64,000 nt of DNA from Methylosinus sp. PW1. Its GTDB lineage: Bacteria > Pseudomonadota > Alphaproteobacteria > Rhizobiales > Beijerinckiaceae. Position numbers and translations under genes: made by a program. Position 1 is the first letter of the stretch. Every line of letters begins with the position of its first letter. The stretch lies in the NCBI RefSeq assembly GCF_000745215.1, contig NZ_JQNK01000004.1:2501-66500 (forward strand), written 5' to 3'. Positions 44,252 through 52,900 of this stretch are shown in pieces. The notes under the pieces were generated by a model. The model did not search any database and had not been told where the DNA came from. It saw only the letters and a list, made by a program, of their open reading frames with translations.

Positions 44252-47200
44252 TCAGGATTTGCCAGCACGGCTTCGCGACAGCCGGTCGATGAGGACATAG
44301 ACGACCGGGGTGGTGTATAAAGTGAGCAGCAAGCTCGAAAGAATGCCCCCGGCGATCGATATTCCCAGCGGCTGGCGAATTTCGGCGCCCTCCCCATTGC
44401 CGAGCGCCAGGGGCAGAGCGCTGAAAAAGGCGATTGCCGTCGTCATCATGATCGGCCGAAGACGTTCCACGCAGGCGAGCTCTATTGCTCGCGCCGCGTC
44501 GAGGCCGGTAGAGCGCTGCGTCGCGAGCGCGACGTCGATCATCATGATCGCGTTCTTCATCGCCACGCCGGTCAACATGAGCAGCCCGATCATGGCGAAT
44601 AGCGACAGCTCGGTCTTCGTCGACATGAGCGCGAGCGCGGCGCCGACGCCAGCGGATGGAAGCGTCGACAAGATCGTTATCGGATGGAGGTAGCTCTCGT
44701 AGAGCACGCCGAGGATGATGTACACCGTCGCGATTGCTCCGAAGATCAGAAATCCGTAGCTTCCAAATATCCCTTCGAACGGGCCTGTCGGCGTGTACAG
44801 CTCGCCATGAACCGATAGCGGAGCCCCGATGCTCGCCAAAGTCTCACGAATGAAGGACGCCGCGCCGGCGACAGATTCGGTCGGAGGAAGGCTGAATGAG
44901 ATCCCGACCGACGCCGATCCCGCCCAGTGATTGACGGCGATCGGCGCGAGGACCGGAGTGAGCCGTCCGAGCTGCGCGAGCGGGGCCGCGCGGGCGGGCG
45001 CTCGGGCCGCCGGCGTCGCGCCACGGCTCTCGACGCCCGATCCCGAGCCAGGAGGAACGAAAAAGAAATTCTCGAGCGATCGCGGCCGAGCGGCGAATTG
45101 GGGAGCGAGCTCCATGACCACGTGATATTGATTGTGCGCCGCATAGAGTGTCGACACATGACGCTGGCCGAAGGCGTCGTAGAGCTCATTGTCGATATCG
45201 GCGGCAGTGAGATTGAGGCGCGCGGCGGCGACGCGGTCGATCTCGAGCCGCGTCTGAAGGCTCTTGTCTTGCTGATCGGAGACGACATCGAGCAGCCGAC
45301 CGCTGGCCGCGAGAGCCTCTGTCAGCCGTGACGCCCAAAAGCGTAGCGCGCCGAGATCGTCGGACTTCAAAATATAGGTGTAATTCGCCGTTCCCGACGC
45401 GACGGTGAAAGCGAGATCCTGAACGGATCGAAGCGCGATGGTCGCTCCGCTTATTTGCCGCAAGGGAGCGCGCAATCGTGCGATCACCTCATCGGCCGAC
45501 ACGCGTCGCGTCCCGCGTGGCTTCAGCCAGACCAGAAGGTCCGCGCGATTGTTGGACGTCGGCCCATTGAGATTTCCGCCGATCGTTCCAGTCGCAGCGA
45601 AGACGTCCGGATCTTTCTGCAGGACTCCGATCGTCTGCTCGAGCTTGCGCGTCATCACTGCGTAGGAGGCGCTCTGATCGGCGATGATCGTGCCGCGCAC
45701 GCGTCCCGTGTCCTGGAAGGGAAACAGGCTCTTCGGGATTGCCGCGAAGAGGTAGAGGTTGAGCAGGATGACGCTGCTCAACGCCGCCATTGTCGACGCC
45801 GGACGCGCGATCATCGCGGAAAGCGAATATGAATAGGCCTTCGTCAAGCAACCCCACAGACGCTCGCTGGTTCTGGCGTCCTGCGCGCGCATGCGGAGAA
45901 CATGGCCGCATAACATCGGGGTCGTCGTGAGGGACAGAACCATCGAGACGACGATCGCAACCGTCAGCACGATTGCGAATTCACGCAACATGCGTCCGAT
46001 GACGCCGTCGAGAAACGACACTGGCAGAAAGACCGCGACGAGCGAGAGGCTCATCGCAATGATCGTGAAGGCCGCCTCTCGCACGCTCTCCATCGCTGCG
46101 TCGAACGGACGCGCCCCGGCCTCGATGCGGCGCATCGCGCATTCGACGACGACGATCGCGTCATCGACGATCACGCCTGTCGCGATGGTGAGCGCCATCA
46201 GCGACAAATTGTTGATCGAATAGCCGAAAGCGTACATGAGCGCGAAGGTCGTCGACAATGTCGCCGGGATCGTGATGGTGGAGATCAGCGTCACCTTCAC
46301 ATCGCGCAGAAACAGGAAGACGACCACGACGACGAGGACGATGGCGATCAGCAGGGCGAGCTCGAGCTCGTACAGCGAATTGCGGATCGTGAGCGTCCTG
46401 TCTTGAACGACGTCGATCTGCAGATCGCTCGGCAGCGCATGGGAGAGGGCGGGCAGCAGCGCGCGCACGCGATCGACGGTCTCGACCATATTCGCGCCCG
46501 GCTGGCGATAGAGAATGATCTGGACCGCGGGCGCGCCGTTGCAAAGGCCCATGGTGCGCAGATCCTCGACCGAATCGGCGACGTCGGCGATGTCCGCGAG
46601 ACGAACCGGTCCGCCATTGCGGGTCGCGACAATGATGTCTCGGTAATCGGCAGCCTTGAAAATCTGGTCGTTCGCGTAGATCTGCAGCCGGCTCTCATTG
46701 GAGTCCAACGCCCCCTTCGGATGGCTGACATTCGCAGCGGCGATCGCCGCTCGAACGTCTTCGAGCGCTACTCCATATTTCGCGGTGAGACTTGGGTTGA
46801 GCTCGATGCGAACGCCGGGAAGAGAGGCGCCGACGATCAGGACGCGCCCGACGCCGTCCACCTGCGCGAGCTTCTGCCGCAGAACGACAGTCGCGGCGTC
46901 GTAGATCGCGCTCTGGGACAGCTTGGACGAGGTCAAGGCCAGGATAAAGATCGGATTCTCGCCCGGATTGGCCTTGGTGTAAGTCGGATTGGCTCGCAAC
47001 GTCGTCGGCAAATCGACTCGCGCCGAATTGATCGCGGCCTGAACGTCGCGCGCGGCGCCGTCCACGCTGCGGGCGAGCCCGAATTCGAGGAAGACCGATG
47101 ACATGCCGGAGATGCTGGACGATGAAATTTCCCGAACGTCGGCGATCCGGCCCAAGTGACGTTCGAGCGGCGTCGCCACGGAGGAGGCCATCGTCTCCGG

Positions 47201-47365
47201 CCCCGCGCCCGGCAGGGTCGCTGTGACATAGATCGTCGGATAGTCGACCTGCGGGAAGGGCGCGATCGACAAATAGAAATATGCGCTCAGACCCAGCAGC
47301 ATGCAGCCGAGGGTCAGGAGCGTCGTCGCCACGGGCCGGGTGATCGCTTTTTGAAGAAAATCCAT
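44252..47365 (-). CDS. RND efflux permease (orphan, HAE1 family)
   Basis: The 1037-residue permease begins [19 protein letters not shown]4 contains VIVDDAIVVVECA and TM10 [17 protein letters not shown], so the proton-relay Asp pair and Lys are kept. An Ala/Pro/Arg-rich stretch (GVESRGATPAARAPARAAP) fills the same porter loop that is extended in the other permeases. No adaptor or channel gene adjoins it. It lies 346 bp downstream of the two-component genes in the same direction, which may control it. Confidence 0.91.
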   Translation of the reverse strand: MDFLQKAITRPVATTLLTLGCMLLGLSAYFYLSIAPFPQVDYPTIYVTATLPGAGPETMASSVATPLERHLGRIADVREISSSSISGMSSVFLEFGLARSVDGAARDVQAAINSARVDLPTTLRANPTYTKANPGENPIFILALTSSKLSQSAIYDAATVVLRQKLAQVDGVGRVLIVGASLPGVRIELNPSLTAKYGVALEDVRAAIAAANVSHPKGALDSNESRLQIYANDQIFKAADYRDIIVATRNGGPVRLADIADVADSVEDLRTMGLCNGAPAVQIILYRQPGANMVETVDRVRALLPALSHALPSDLQIDVVQDRTLTIRNSLYELELALLIAIVLVVVVVFLFLRDVKVTLISTITIPATLSTTFALMYAFGYSINNLSLMALTIATGVIVDDAIVVVECAMRRIEAGARPFDAAMESVREAAFTIIAMSLSLVAVFLPVSFLDGVIGRMLREFAIVLTVAIVVSMVLSLTTTPMLCGHVLRMRAQDARTSERLWGCLTKAYSYSLSAMIARPASTMAALSSVILLNLYLFAAIPKSLFPFQDTGRVRGTIIADQSASYAVMTRKLEQTIGVLQKDPDVFAATGTIGGNLNGPTSNNRADLLVWLKPRGTRRVSADEVIARLRAPLRQISGATIALRSVQDLAFTVASGTANYTYILKSDDLGALRFWASRLTEALAASGRLLDVVSDQQDKSLQTRLEIDRVAAARLNLTAADIDNELYDAFGQRHVSTLYAAHNQYHVVMELAPQFAARPRSLENFFFVPPGSGSGVESRGATPAARAPARAAPLAQLGRLTPVLAPIAVNHWAGSASVGISFSLPPTESVAGAASFIRETLASIGAPLSVHGELYTPTGPFEGIFGSYGFLIFGAIATVYIILGVLYESYLHPITILSTLPSAGVGAALALMSTKTELSLFAMIGLLMLTGVAMKNAIMMIDVALATQRSTGLDAARAIELACVERLRPIMMTTAIAFFSALPLALGNGEGAEIRQPLGISIAGGILSSLLLTLYTTPVVYVLIDRLSRSRAGKS

Positions 47366-47711
47366 TGTCGAAAACAGAAACGCGGCGGCGAACTGTGAAG
47401 ACTTATGGCATTTCGCCGCTCGTGCTTCTCAGCGGGCCGCTGAGCCGACCCCAAAATCTAGTAGAGTTGTATACATAGTCCCGACCCGGGGGCTTGGCAA
47501 GGATCGGACCGAGCCGGTCGGCGGGATCGGCCGGACCATTGCGCGCGTCCTCGACATCGCCGGCTGAACTGATCGCGCGCAAGCTCTCTTCGCGCTCAGG
47601 GTCGACTGCTCAGCGATCGGCGATCCAGCGAGTGGCGTCGCAGCGCGATGCTCCTGCTTGCCGCCTGAACCAAAGAGCGCCCGAATCCGCCTGATTTCGA
47701 ACGCACCCGGC
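47366..47711. other. Intergenic region upstream of the RND permease
   Basis: No coding potential is recognised. The segment around 47455-47480 is AT-rich and includes the 8-bp palindrome TGTATACA (47468-47475), and could hold the permease promoter. The rest is GC-rich with no clear structure. Confidence 0.35.
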
Positions 47712-49082
47712 CTATCCGGCCGGAGGAAACGCCAATTTGAACGTCGCGCCGCCGCCGGGCGTGTCCTCGACCCATATGCGGCCGCGATGCGCGTCCATGA
47801 TCTCTTTGGCGATCGCGAGACCGAGGCCGGTTCCGGACGCCTTCTCGCTCTCGCGCCAGAACGGCTCGAAGACCATCTCGCGATGAGCGGTCGCGACGCC
47901 CTCGCCGTGATCGATGATCGACACGACGGCGTCCCGGCCGAGACGGACGAAAATCGTGCCCTGCGCCGCCTCCGCGCGGATCGCATTGTCGATGAGGTTG
48001 GCGACGACGCATTCGACGGCTCGCCGATTGCCGCGAATTGCGGCGTCGGGCGCGTCGGATTCGAAGTCGATGTATCGCTCGCAGTCCAACGCCAGCGGCA
48101 GGAGGTCGGAAACGACGCGCCCGAGCGTGTCGGCGAGATCGATCGTCTGATCGAGTGGGGCCTGGCCTTCGAAGAGCCGCGTCGCGATCAGCATCTGCTC
48201 GACGATCGAGCGCAGCTGGCTGGCGTCGCTGGAGAGCTCCGACCTGAGAGCCGAGATCTTGGCGTTCTCGAGCCGCGCGCGCATGACCGCGAGCGGCGTG
48301 CGCAATTCATGCGCGGCATTGGCGGTGAAGCGCCGCTGCCGCGCCGCCCAGGCGTCGAGCCGCGTCAATGCGTCATTGACCGCATCCACGAATGGGACGA
48401 CCTCTATGGGAACGTCATGCTGCAGCAGACGCCTGTTCAGCGTATCGACGTCGATCTGCGCCACTTGCCTCGCCGCTTCTCGCAGAGGCGCGAGGCCTCG
48501 GCTCACAGCGAACCAGGCCGTTGATCCGGTGATCAGCAGCACGACGACGACATAGGCGGCGAGCGAGACGAAATCGTCCCGCATCGAGTGGAAAATATCC
48601 GTCCATTGGAATCTGGCGCGATAGGCGGCGATCTGGAAGCGGCCGTGAGGCGTCCATACGGGGCGCGCCATGAAGCCGAGCGCCGGCGCCTCCGGGTCGC
48701 CCGGCAGGACGAAATGTGTATGCGTCGAATTCACCTCGATCACCCTGGCGAGCGTCGCCACGAGCTCGGGCGACGATCCGGCGACGGGCGCCTTGGTCTT
48801 GAATTCGAAAGCGGCGAATTTGAAGCTCGGAAAGCGGCGCGTCTCGGCCTCGAGCTCCGGCGTCGGAACGATCCGCGCATTTCCTTCCGCGTCGCGCGTC
48901 AGCGAGTCGGCGACGAGATCGGCGGTCCGATAGGCGGCGAGCTCGTCCCAGGATTGCGTGAATCTCTCGACGCCGGCGAGCCCGAGGCCGAGAGTGAGAA
49001 CCCAGGCCAATATGAACGCCAATATCTGAGCGAAGATGAGATAGGAGACCGTCCTCCGCGCCAGCGACGAGGCGCGCGTCAT
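47712..49082 (-). CDS. Sensor histidine kinase (EnvZ/QseC-like)
   Basis: The protein has 456 residues. TM1 (about 12-36) precedes a periplasmic sensor region of about 130 residues, TM2 (about 172-193) and HAMP. The H-box AAHELRTPL holds His258, followed by N-box NLIDNAIRA, HGEGV and GTGLGLAIAKEI. It autophosphorylates and drives the response regulator encoded just before it; the genes overlap as ATGA. The signal is unknown. Neighbouring receptor, PepSY and RND genes suggest metal, siderophore or envelope stress sensing. Confidence 0.92.
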   Translation of the reverse strand: MTRASSLARRTVSYLIFAQILAFILAWVLTLGLGLAGVERFTQSWDELAAYRTADLVADSLTRDAEGNARIVPTPELEAETRRFPSFKFAAFEFKTKAPVAGSSPELVATLARVIEVNSTHTHFVLPGDPEAPALGFMARPVWTPHGRFQIAAYRARFQWTDIFHSMRDDFVSLAAYVVVVLLITGSTAWFAVSRGLAPLREAARQVAQIDVDTLNRRLLQHDVPIEVVPFVDAVNDALTRLDAWAARQRRFTANAAHELRTPLAVMRARLENAKISALRSELSSDASQLRSIVEQMLIATRLFEGQAPLDQTIDLADTLGRVVSDLLPLALDCERYIDFESDAPDAAIRGNRRAVECVVANLIDNAIRAEAAQGTIFVRLGRDAVVSIIDHGEGVATAHREMVFEPFWRESEKASGTGLGLAIAKEIMDAHRGRIWVEDTPGGGATFKLAFPPAG

Positions 49083-49771
49083 GCCGACGCCTCGCGCTCC
49101 CCCGTCTCGCGCAGAATATAGCCGAGCGACCGCGCCGAGTAGATTTCCGTCCCGGCGGCGGCGGAGGCGAGCCGCCCGCGCAGGCGCGAGACCGCGGATG
49201 TCAGCGCGTGATCCTGAACCTCCTCCCCATAGCCGTAGAGCTCGGCGCACAGCGTCTCGCGCGAGACGACGCAATTGGCGCGCCGAGCGAGCGCCTCGAG
49301 CAATATGAGCTCCCGACGCGCCAGCACGATCTGCCGCCCGGCGACGGACGCCGCGCGCTGGTCGAGATCGACGGTGAGCGCGCCGACCGTAACGGGCGGC
49401 GTCCGGCCGCCGCCCGGCTTGCGCAGATTCGCGCGGATGCGGGCGATCATCTCGTCGAGATTGAAGGGCTTGGTCAGATAATCGTCGGCGCCGGCCTCGA
49501 GCCCCTCGATGCGATCGTCGACCGCGTCGAGCGCCGTCAGCATGAGAATGCGGATGTCCGGCTGTCTCTTGCGCATTTCGGCGACGAGCGAGATGCCGTC
49601 TCCATCCGGCAGACGGCGGTCGATCAGCGCCAGAGAATAGGCGCGGCGGCCGAGAGCCCGGCCCGCGTCGTCGATCGACCGGCAGCGATCGACGCTGTAG
49701 CCCGCGCATCGAATCTTCTCGGCCACCTCCCGCGCGAGAGCCCAATGATCCTCGACCAACAAGATACGCAT
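49079..49771 (-). CDS. OmpR-family response regulator
   Basis: This 230-residue protein has a receiver domain with the acidic pocket (VEDH), phospho-acceptor Asp51 in LIDRRLPDGDG, the Thr/Ala switch MLTALDAVDD and Lys101 in YLTKPF. A winged-helix DNA-binding domain (about 125-220) ends SRLRGRLASA and SLGYILRE. First gene of the leftward two-component operon. A perfect inverted repeat 125 bp upstream may be its own operator. Confidence 0.93.
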   Translation of the reverse strand: MRILLVEDHWALAREVAEKIRCAGYSVDRCRSIDDAGRALGRRAYSLALIDRRLPDGDGISLVAEMRKRQPDIRILMLTALDAVDDRIEGLEAGADDYLTKPFNLDEMIARIRANLRKPGGGRTPPVTVGALTVDLDQRAASVAGRQIVLARRELILLEALARRANCVVSRETLCAELYGYGEEVQDHALTSAVSRLRGRLASAAAGTEIYSARSLGYILRETGEREASA

Positions 49772-49895
49772 GGGCGCCGCTCCCTGCAGAATGTCGCGCG
49801 ACAAGGGCGCCTCGCCCCGGCGTCGCTCGCGCCATTTTCTCAGTCGCGAGGCCCGATTGGCAAGCCGGCCGGGCCTCCCGGCGGGCTGAGCCGCA

Positions 49896-49917
49896 GCTGT
49901 TGCATATCTGCAACAGC
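49896..49917. promoter_or_regulatory. 22-bp perfect inverted repeat in a divergent promoter region
   Basis: Arms GCTGTTGCA and TGCAACAGC flank TATC. The site lies midway between the response regulator start (49771, leftward) and the small His/Cys protein start (50047, rightward). It is therefore placed to control both operons, including the TonB receptor. Its shape fits a dimeric regulator; the protein is unknown. Confidence 0.55.
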
Positions 49918-50046
49918 CTCGGGCTTTTCGGCCCGCCGAACGTCCTGCGAGGTTCCCGCGACATTTCCTTTGTAGAATTCGCGTCCTTGCGGACGTGGCG
50001 GCGGCCAGGCGCGAGACGACGAGTTCCAAAGGCGGCGCGGGCGCCC

Positions 50047-50457
50047 ATGAAAACCGACCGAAATGACCATTGTTTTCGGCGGCCGAGGTCGCGGCGGCCG
50101 CTCGCGCTCGGCCTCGTGGCGCTCTTTGCCATGCTCCAGCTGTTTCTGTCGCGCGACGTCGCGTCGACGCCGACGGATGCTCGCAGCGAGGCGGCGTTCG
50201 TGGTCGGATCCGACGGCGTCTGCGCGCCTTCGACCGGCAAGGCTCCGCTCGGACACGACCATGCGCCGGCCGACGCCTGCTGCGTCTTCTCCGACTGCCC
50301 GAAATTCGCTCCGCCGGCGCCCGAACGGGCTGGCGCGGCCTCGCGCCTGTCGTCGCGGCGCCTCTCGCGGCGTGAAGGCCTTTCCCTGCGCCTCGTGCTC
50401 GCGGCGAGCGGCTGGCGCAGCTCCTGGTCGGCGCAGGCGCCGCCGTTGGCGTCCTGA
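50047..50457 (+). CDS. Small secreted or membrane-anchored His/Cys protein (DUF2946-like)
   Basis: This 136-residue protein has a basic N-terminus, one hydrophobic helix (LALGLVALFAMLQLFLS, about 19-35) and a mature part with a His/Cys cluster (GHDHAPADACCVFSDC). The C-terminal half is Arg/Ser-rich. Small proteins of this build (DUF2946 type) often precede TonB receptors and may bind copper or iron. Start by ATG; no strong ribosome site. It is 72 bp before the receptor gene, separated by a strong hairpin. Family assignment is tentative. Confidence 0.6.
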   Translation: MKTDRNDHCFRRPRSRRPLALGLVALFAMLQLFLSRDVASTPTDARSEAAFVVGSDGVCAPSTGKAPLGHDHAPADACCVFSDCPKFAPPAPERAGAASRLSSRRLSRREGLSLRLVLAASGWRSSWSAQAPPLAS

Positions 50458-50472
50458 AGCCACGGTCAGAAA

Positions 50473-50505
50473 CGACCGCTCACTTGTCGAAACAATGAGC
50501 GGTCG
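50473..50505 (+). promoter_or_regulatory. Strong hairpin upstream of the second TonB receptor
   Basis: CGACCGCTCA pairs with TGAGCGGTCG, and inside this TTGT pairs with ACAA around a CGAA loop with one bulged C, giving 14 base pairs. It lies between the small protein gene and the receptor start, 24 bp before the ATG and just before the AGGAGA ribosome site. It may end or attenuate the upstream transcript or protect the mRNA 5' end. There is no U-run. Confidence 0.5.
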
Positions 50506-50529
50506 CGCGCCATATCAGGAGAAATATCC

Positions 50530-52785
50530 ATGTCTTGTGCAATATTTTCGCGCGGCCTCTCGGCCGGCGCGGCCACACTCGTTCTCATCGCCGTCGCCCA
50601 TGCCCAGGAGGCGCTGCCGACGATCGACATCGCCGGCGACGGCCGACGCCAAGCCGACAATCGGAATGGCGACGGCCCCTTCGGGCCAGGCGGGCGGCGC
50701 ACGGGCTACGCCGCCGCCTCCGCCAAATCGACGCTGAAGACCGATACGCCGCTGCTGCAGACGCCCCTCTCCGTGCAGGTGGTGACCCGCGAGACCATGG
50801 ACGACCGGCAGGCGATCGACATCAAGGACTCGCTGACGACGAGCGTCAGCGGAGTCTCGCTCGGCTATCAGTTCTACGACAACTTCAAGATTCGCGGCTT
50901 CGATGCGGGCGGCGCATTCTACCGCAATGGCCTTCGCCAGGCGCAATCGTCGAATATAGAAACGGTCAATCTTCAGTCGATCGAGGTTCTCAAGGGACCG
51001 GCGGCGATGCTCTACGGCCGCGTGCAGCCCGGCGGAATCGTCAATCTCGCTCCCAAGCGCCCACAACCCATTCCCTACTACTCCTTTCAGCAGCAGGGCG
51101 GCAATTTCGGAACGGCGCGGTCCTCGCTCGACGTCACCGGCCCGCTCACCGCGGACAAGACGCTGCTCTACCGCGCCAATTTCTCCTACTTCCGAACCGA
51201 CACGTTCCGGGATTTCGGCAATAGGGAAACCTATATGTTCGCGCCGACGATCAGCTGGCGGCCGACGGAGCGCTTCACTCTGAATGTCGACGGGGAGTAT
51301 AACGCCACCTATTGGGTGGATGATCTGGGCGATCTCGGCCTTCCCGCCGTTGGACGGCGACCGGCGAATATCCCGATCACCCGCTATCTCGAAGAACCGA
51401 GCATCACGACAAAATTCCGCAACGCCAACGAGCGCGCGCTTTTCGCCTATGACTGGACGTTCGAGTTTCTCGACGACTGGAGCGTGACGAACCGTTTCAG
51501 CTATCAGAACACCGACTACCGCCAGCGCATACCCTATGGCTGGGATTTCGACGAGAACACAGGCCAACTGTCGCGCGCGCTCTGGATCATGGGCGGCCTC
51601 AACGGCGGCTATTTTCATCGCCAGAATCTGTCGACGAATGTCGATATCAAGGGGAAAGTGGTCACCGGGCCGTTCACGCATCGGATTCTCGCGGGATTCG
51701 ACTACTACAGTTTTACATCTCCCTCGGCGGGCTCCGACTTTTTCGAGATTTCGTCGATAAATATCTACGCCCCGCTCTACAGTCCGCTCAATCTCGTCCC
51801 GTTCTACGCCGCGACAAATAACTGGACCGGTCTGAGGAAAGACAAATGGAAAGGATTGTACCTGCAGGACCAGGTTTCCTTCTGGGACGACAGGATTCAC
51901 ATTTTGCTCGGCGGCAGGCACGACTGGGCCGAGGGCGGCACTCGGTCTGCCTATGACGAGGCCTTCGCCCTGACCGAATTGCAGCGCGTGGTTTCCTACA
52001 ACAGTCCCAACAGCCCTATGGCTGGCGTTCTGATCCAGCCTCTGCCGTGGCTTTCGATCTATGGAAACTACACGCGCTCCTATGGCAGCTCAAATGTGGA
52101 TGGTCGCACCAACACGCCCCTGCCGCCGGAAATCGGCGTGCAATACGAGGGCGGCGTGAAAGCGGAGCTGCTCGACAAGCGGCTTGTCGCGACCTTCGCC
52201 TATTTCGACATAATCAAGAAGAATATCGCGCGGCCGGTGCCCGGAAGGCAATTTACGCGCCTTGCCGGCGAGGCCGAAAGCAGGGGCGTCGAGCTCGACA
52301 TCAACGGACGCATCGACGACAATTGGAGCATCATCGCCAATTATAGCCACATCGACGTCCGGTTCACCAAGGACGACGAGGGTTTGATCGGCAGGACCAC
52401 GACAGTGGGGAACGACGTCTATTCCAACTACCTCGTCGGCAAGCGTCTTGCGGCCGTCCCCCGCAATCAGGCCAATCTCTGGGTGAAATATGACGCCGAC
52501 GGCGACCTCGCGGGGCTGAGCGTCGCCGGCGGCGTCTCTTATGTCGACCAGCGTCCCGGAGACGACATCAACACCTTCGTGCTGCCCGCCTATGCGCGCA
52601 TCGACGGGATGGCGTCCTACAAATTCAAGCCCAGCTGGCTGATGGCGAACGCGCCGAATATGACCTTTCAGGTCAATGTGCGGAATTTGGCGGGCACGAC
52701 CTATTACGAAAGCTCGAACGACCGGTTCAGCATCGCTCCTGGCGCGCCACGCTCGTTCCTCGCATCGCTGCGCGCGGAATTCTGA
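50530..52785 (+). CDS. TonB-dependent siderophore receptor (FhuA/FoxA type)
   Basis: The protein has 751 residues with a signal peptide (about 1-25, ending AHAQ). The plug domain follows: TPLLQTPLSVQVVTRETM, FKIRGFDAGGAFYRNGLR, SIEVLKGPAAMLYGRVQPGGIVN. A large beta barrel ends SFLASLRAEF with terminal Phe. Siderophore-type receptor (TIGR01783-like), without an N-terminal signalling domain. Good ribosome site (AGGAGA, 8 bp). Followed by a PepSY protein, as is the receptor of the NRPS locus, so it probably serves another ferric siderophore taken from other microbes, or is a second route for the native one. Confidence 0.93.
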   Translation: MSCAIFSRGLSAGAATLVLIAVAHAQEALPTIDIAGDGRRQADNRNGDGPFGPGGRRTGYAAASAKSTLKTDTPLLQTPLSVQVVTRETMDDRQAIDIKDSLTTSVSGVSLGYQFYDNFKIRGFDAGGAFYRNGLRQAQSSNIETVNLQSIEVLKGPAAMLYGRVQPGGIVNLAPKRPQPIPYYSFQQQGGNFGTARSSLDVTGPLTADKTLLYRANFSYFRTDTFRDFGNRETYMFAPTISWRPTERFTLNVDGEYNATYWVDDLGDLGLPAVGRRPANIPITRYLEEPSITTKFRNANERALFAYDWTFEFLDDWSVTNRFSYQNTDYRQRIPYGWDFDENTGQLSRALWIMGGLNGGYFHRQNLSTNVDIKGKVVTGPFTHRILAGFDYYSFTSPSAGSDFFEISSINIYAPLYSPLNLVPFYAATNNWTGLRKDKWKGLYLQDQVSFWDDRIHILLGGRHDWAEGGTRSAYDEAFALTELQRVVSYNSPNSPMAGVLIQPLPWLSIYGNYTRSYGSSNVDGRTNTPLPPEIGVQYEGGVKAELLDKRLVATFAYFDIIKKNIARPVPGRQFTRLAGEAESRGVELDINGRIDDNWSIIANYSHIDVRFTKDDEGLIGRTTTVGNDVYSNYLVGKRLAAVPRNQANLWVKYDADGDLAGLSVAGGVSYVDQRPGDDINTFVLPAYARIDGMASYKFKPSWLMANAPNMTFQVNVRNLAGTTYYESSNDRFSIAPGAPRSFLASLRAEF

Positions 52786-52900
52786 TCTTATACTCGTGAG
52801 GTCCACTCGGCGGCGCGCTGGCGGCCGCGACTGAATGCACAGCCGTCGCGACCGCATACCCGAACGGGCGCGGGCCGCGACGGTAAGCGCGGAGGCAAAA

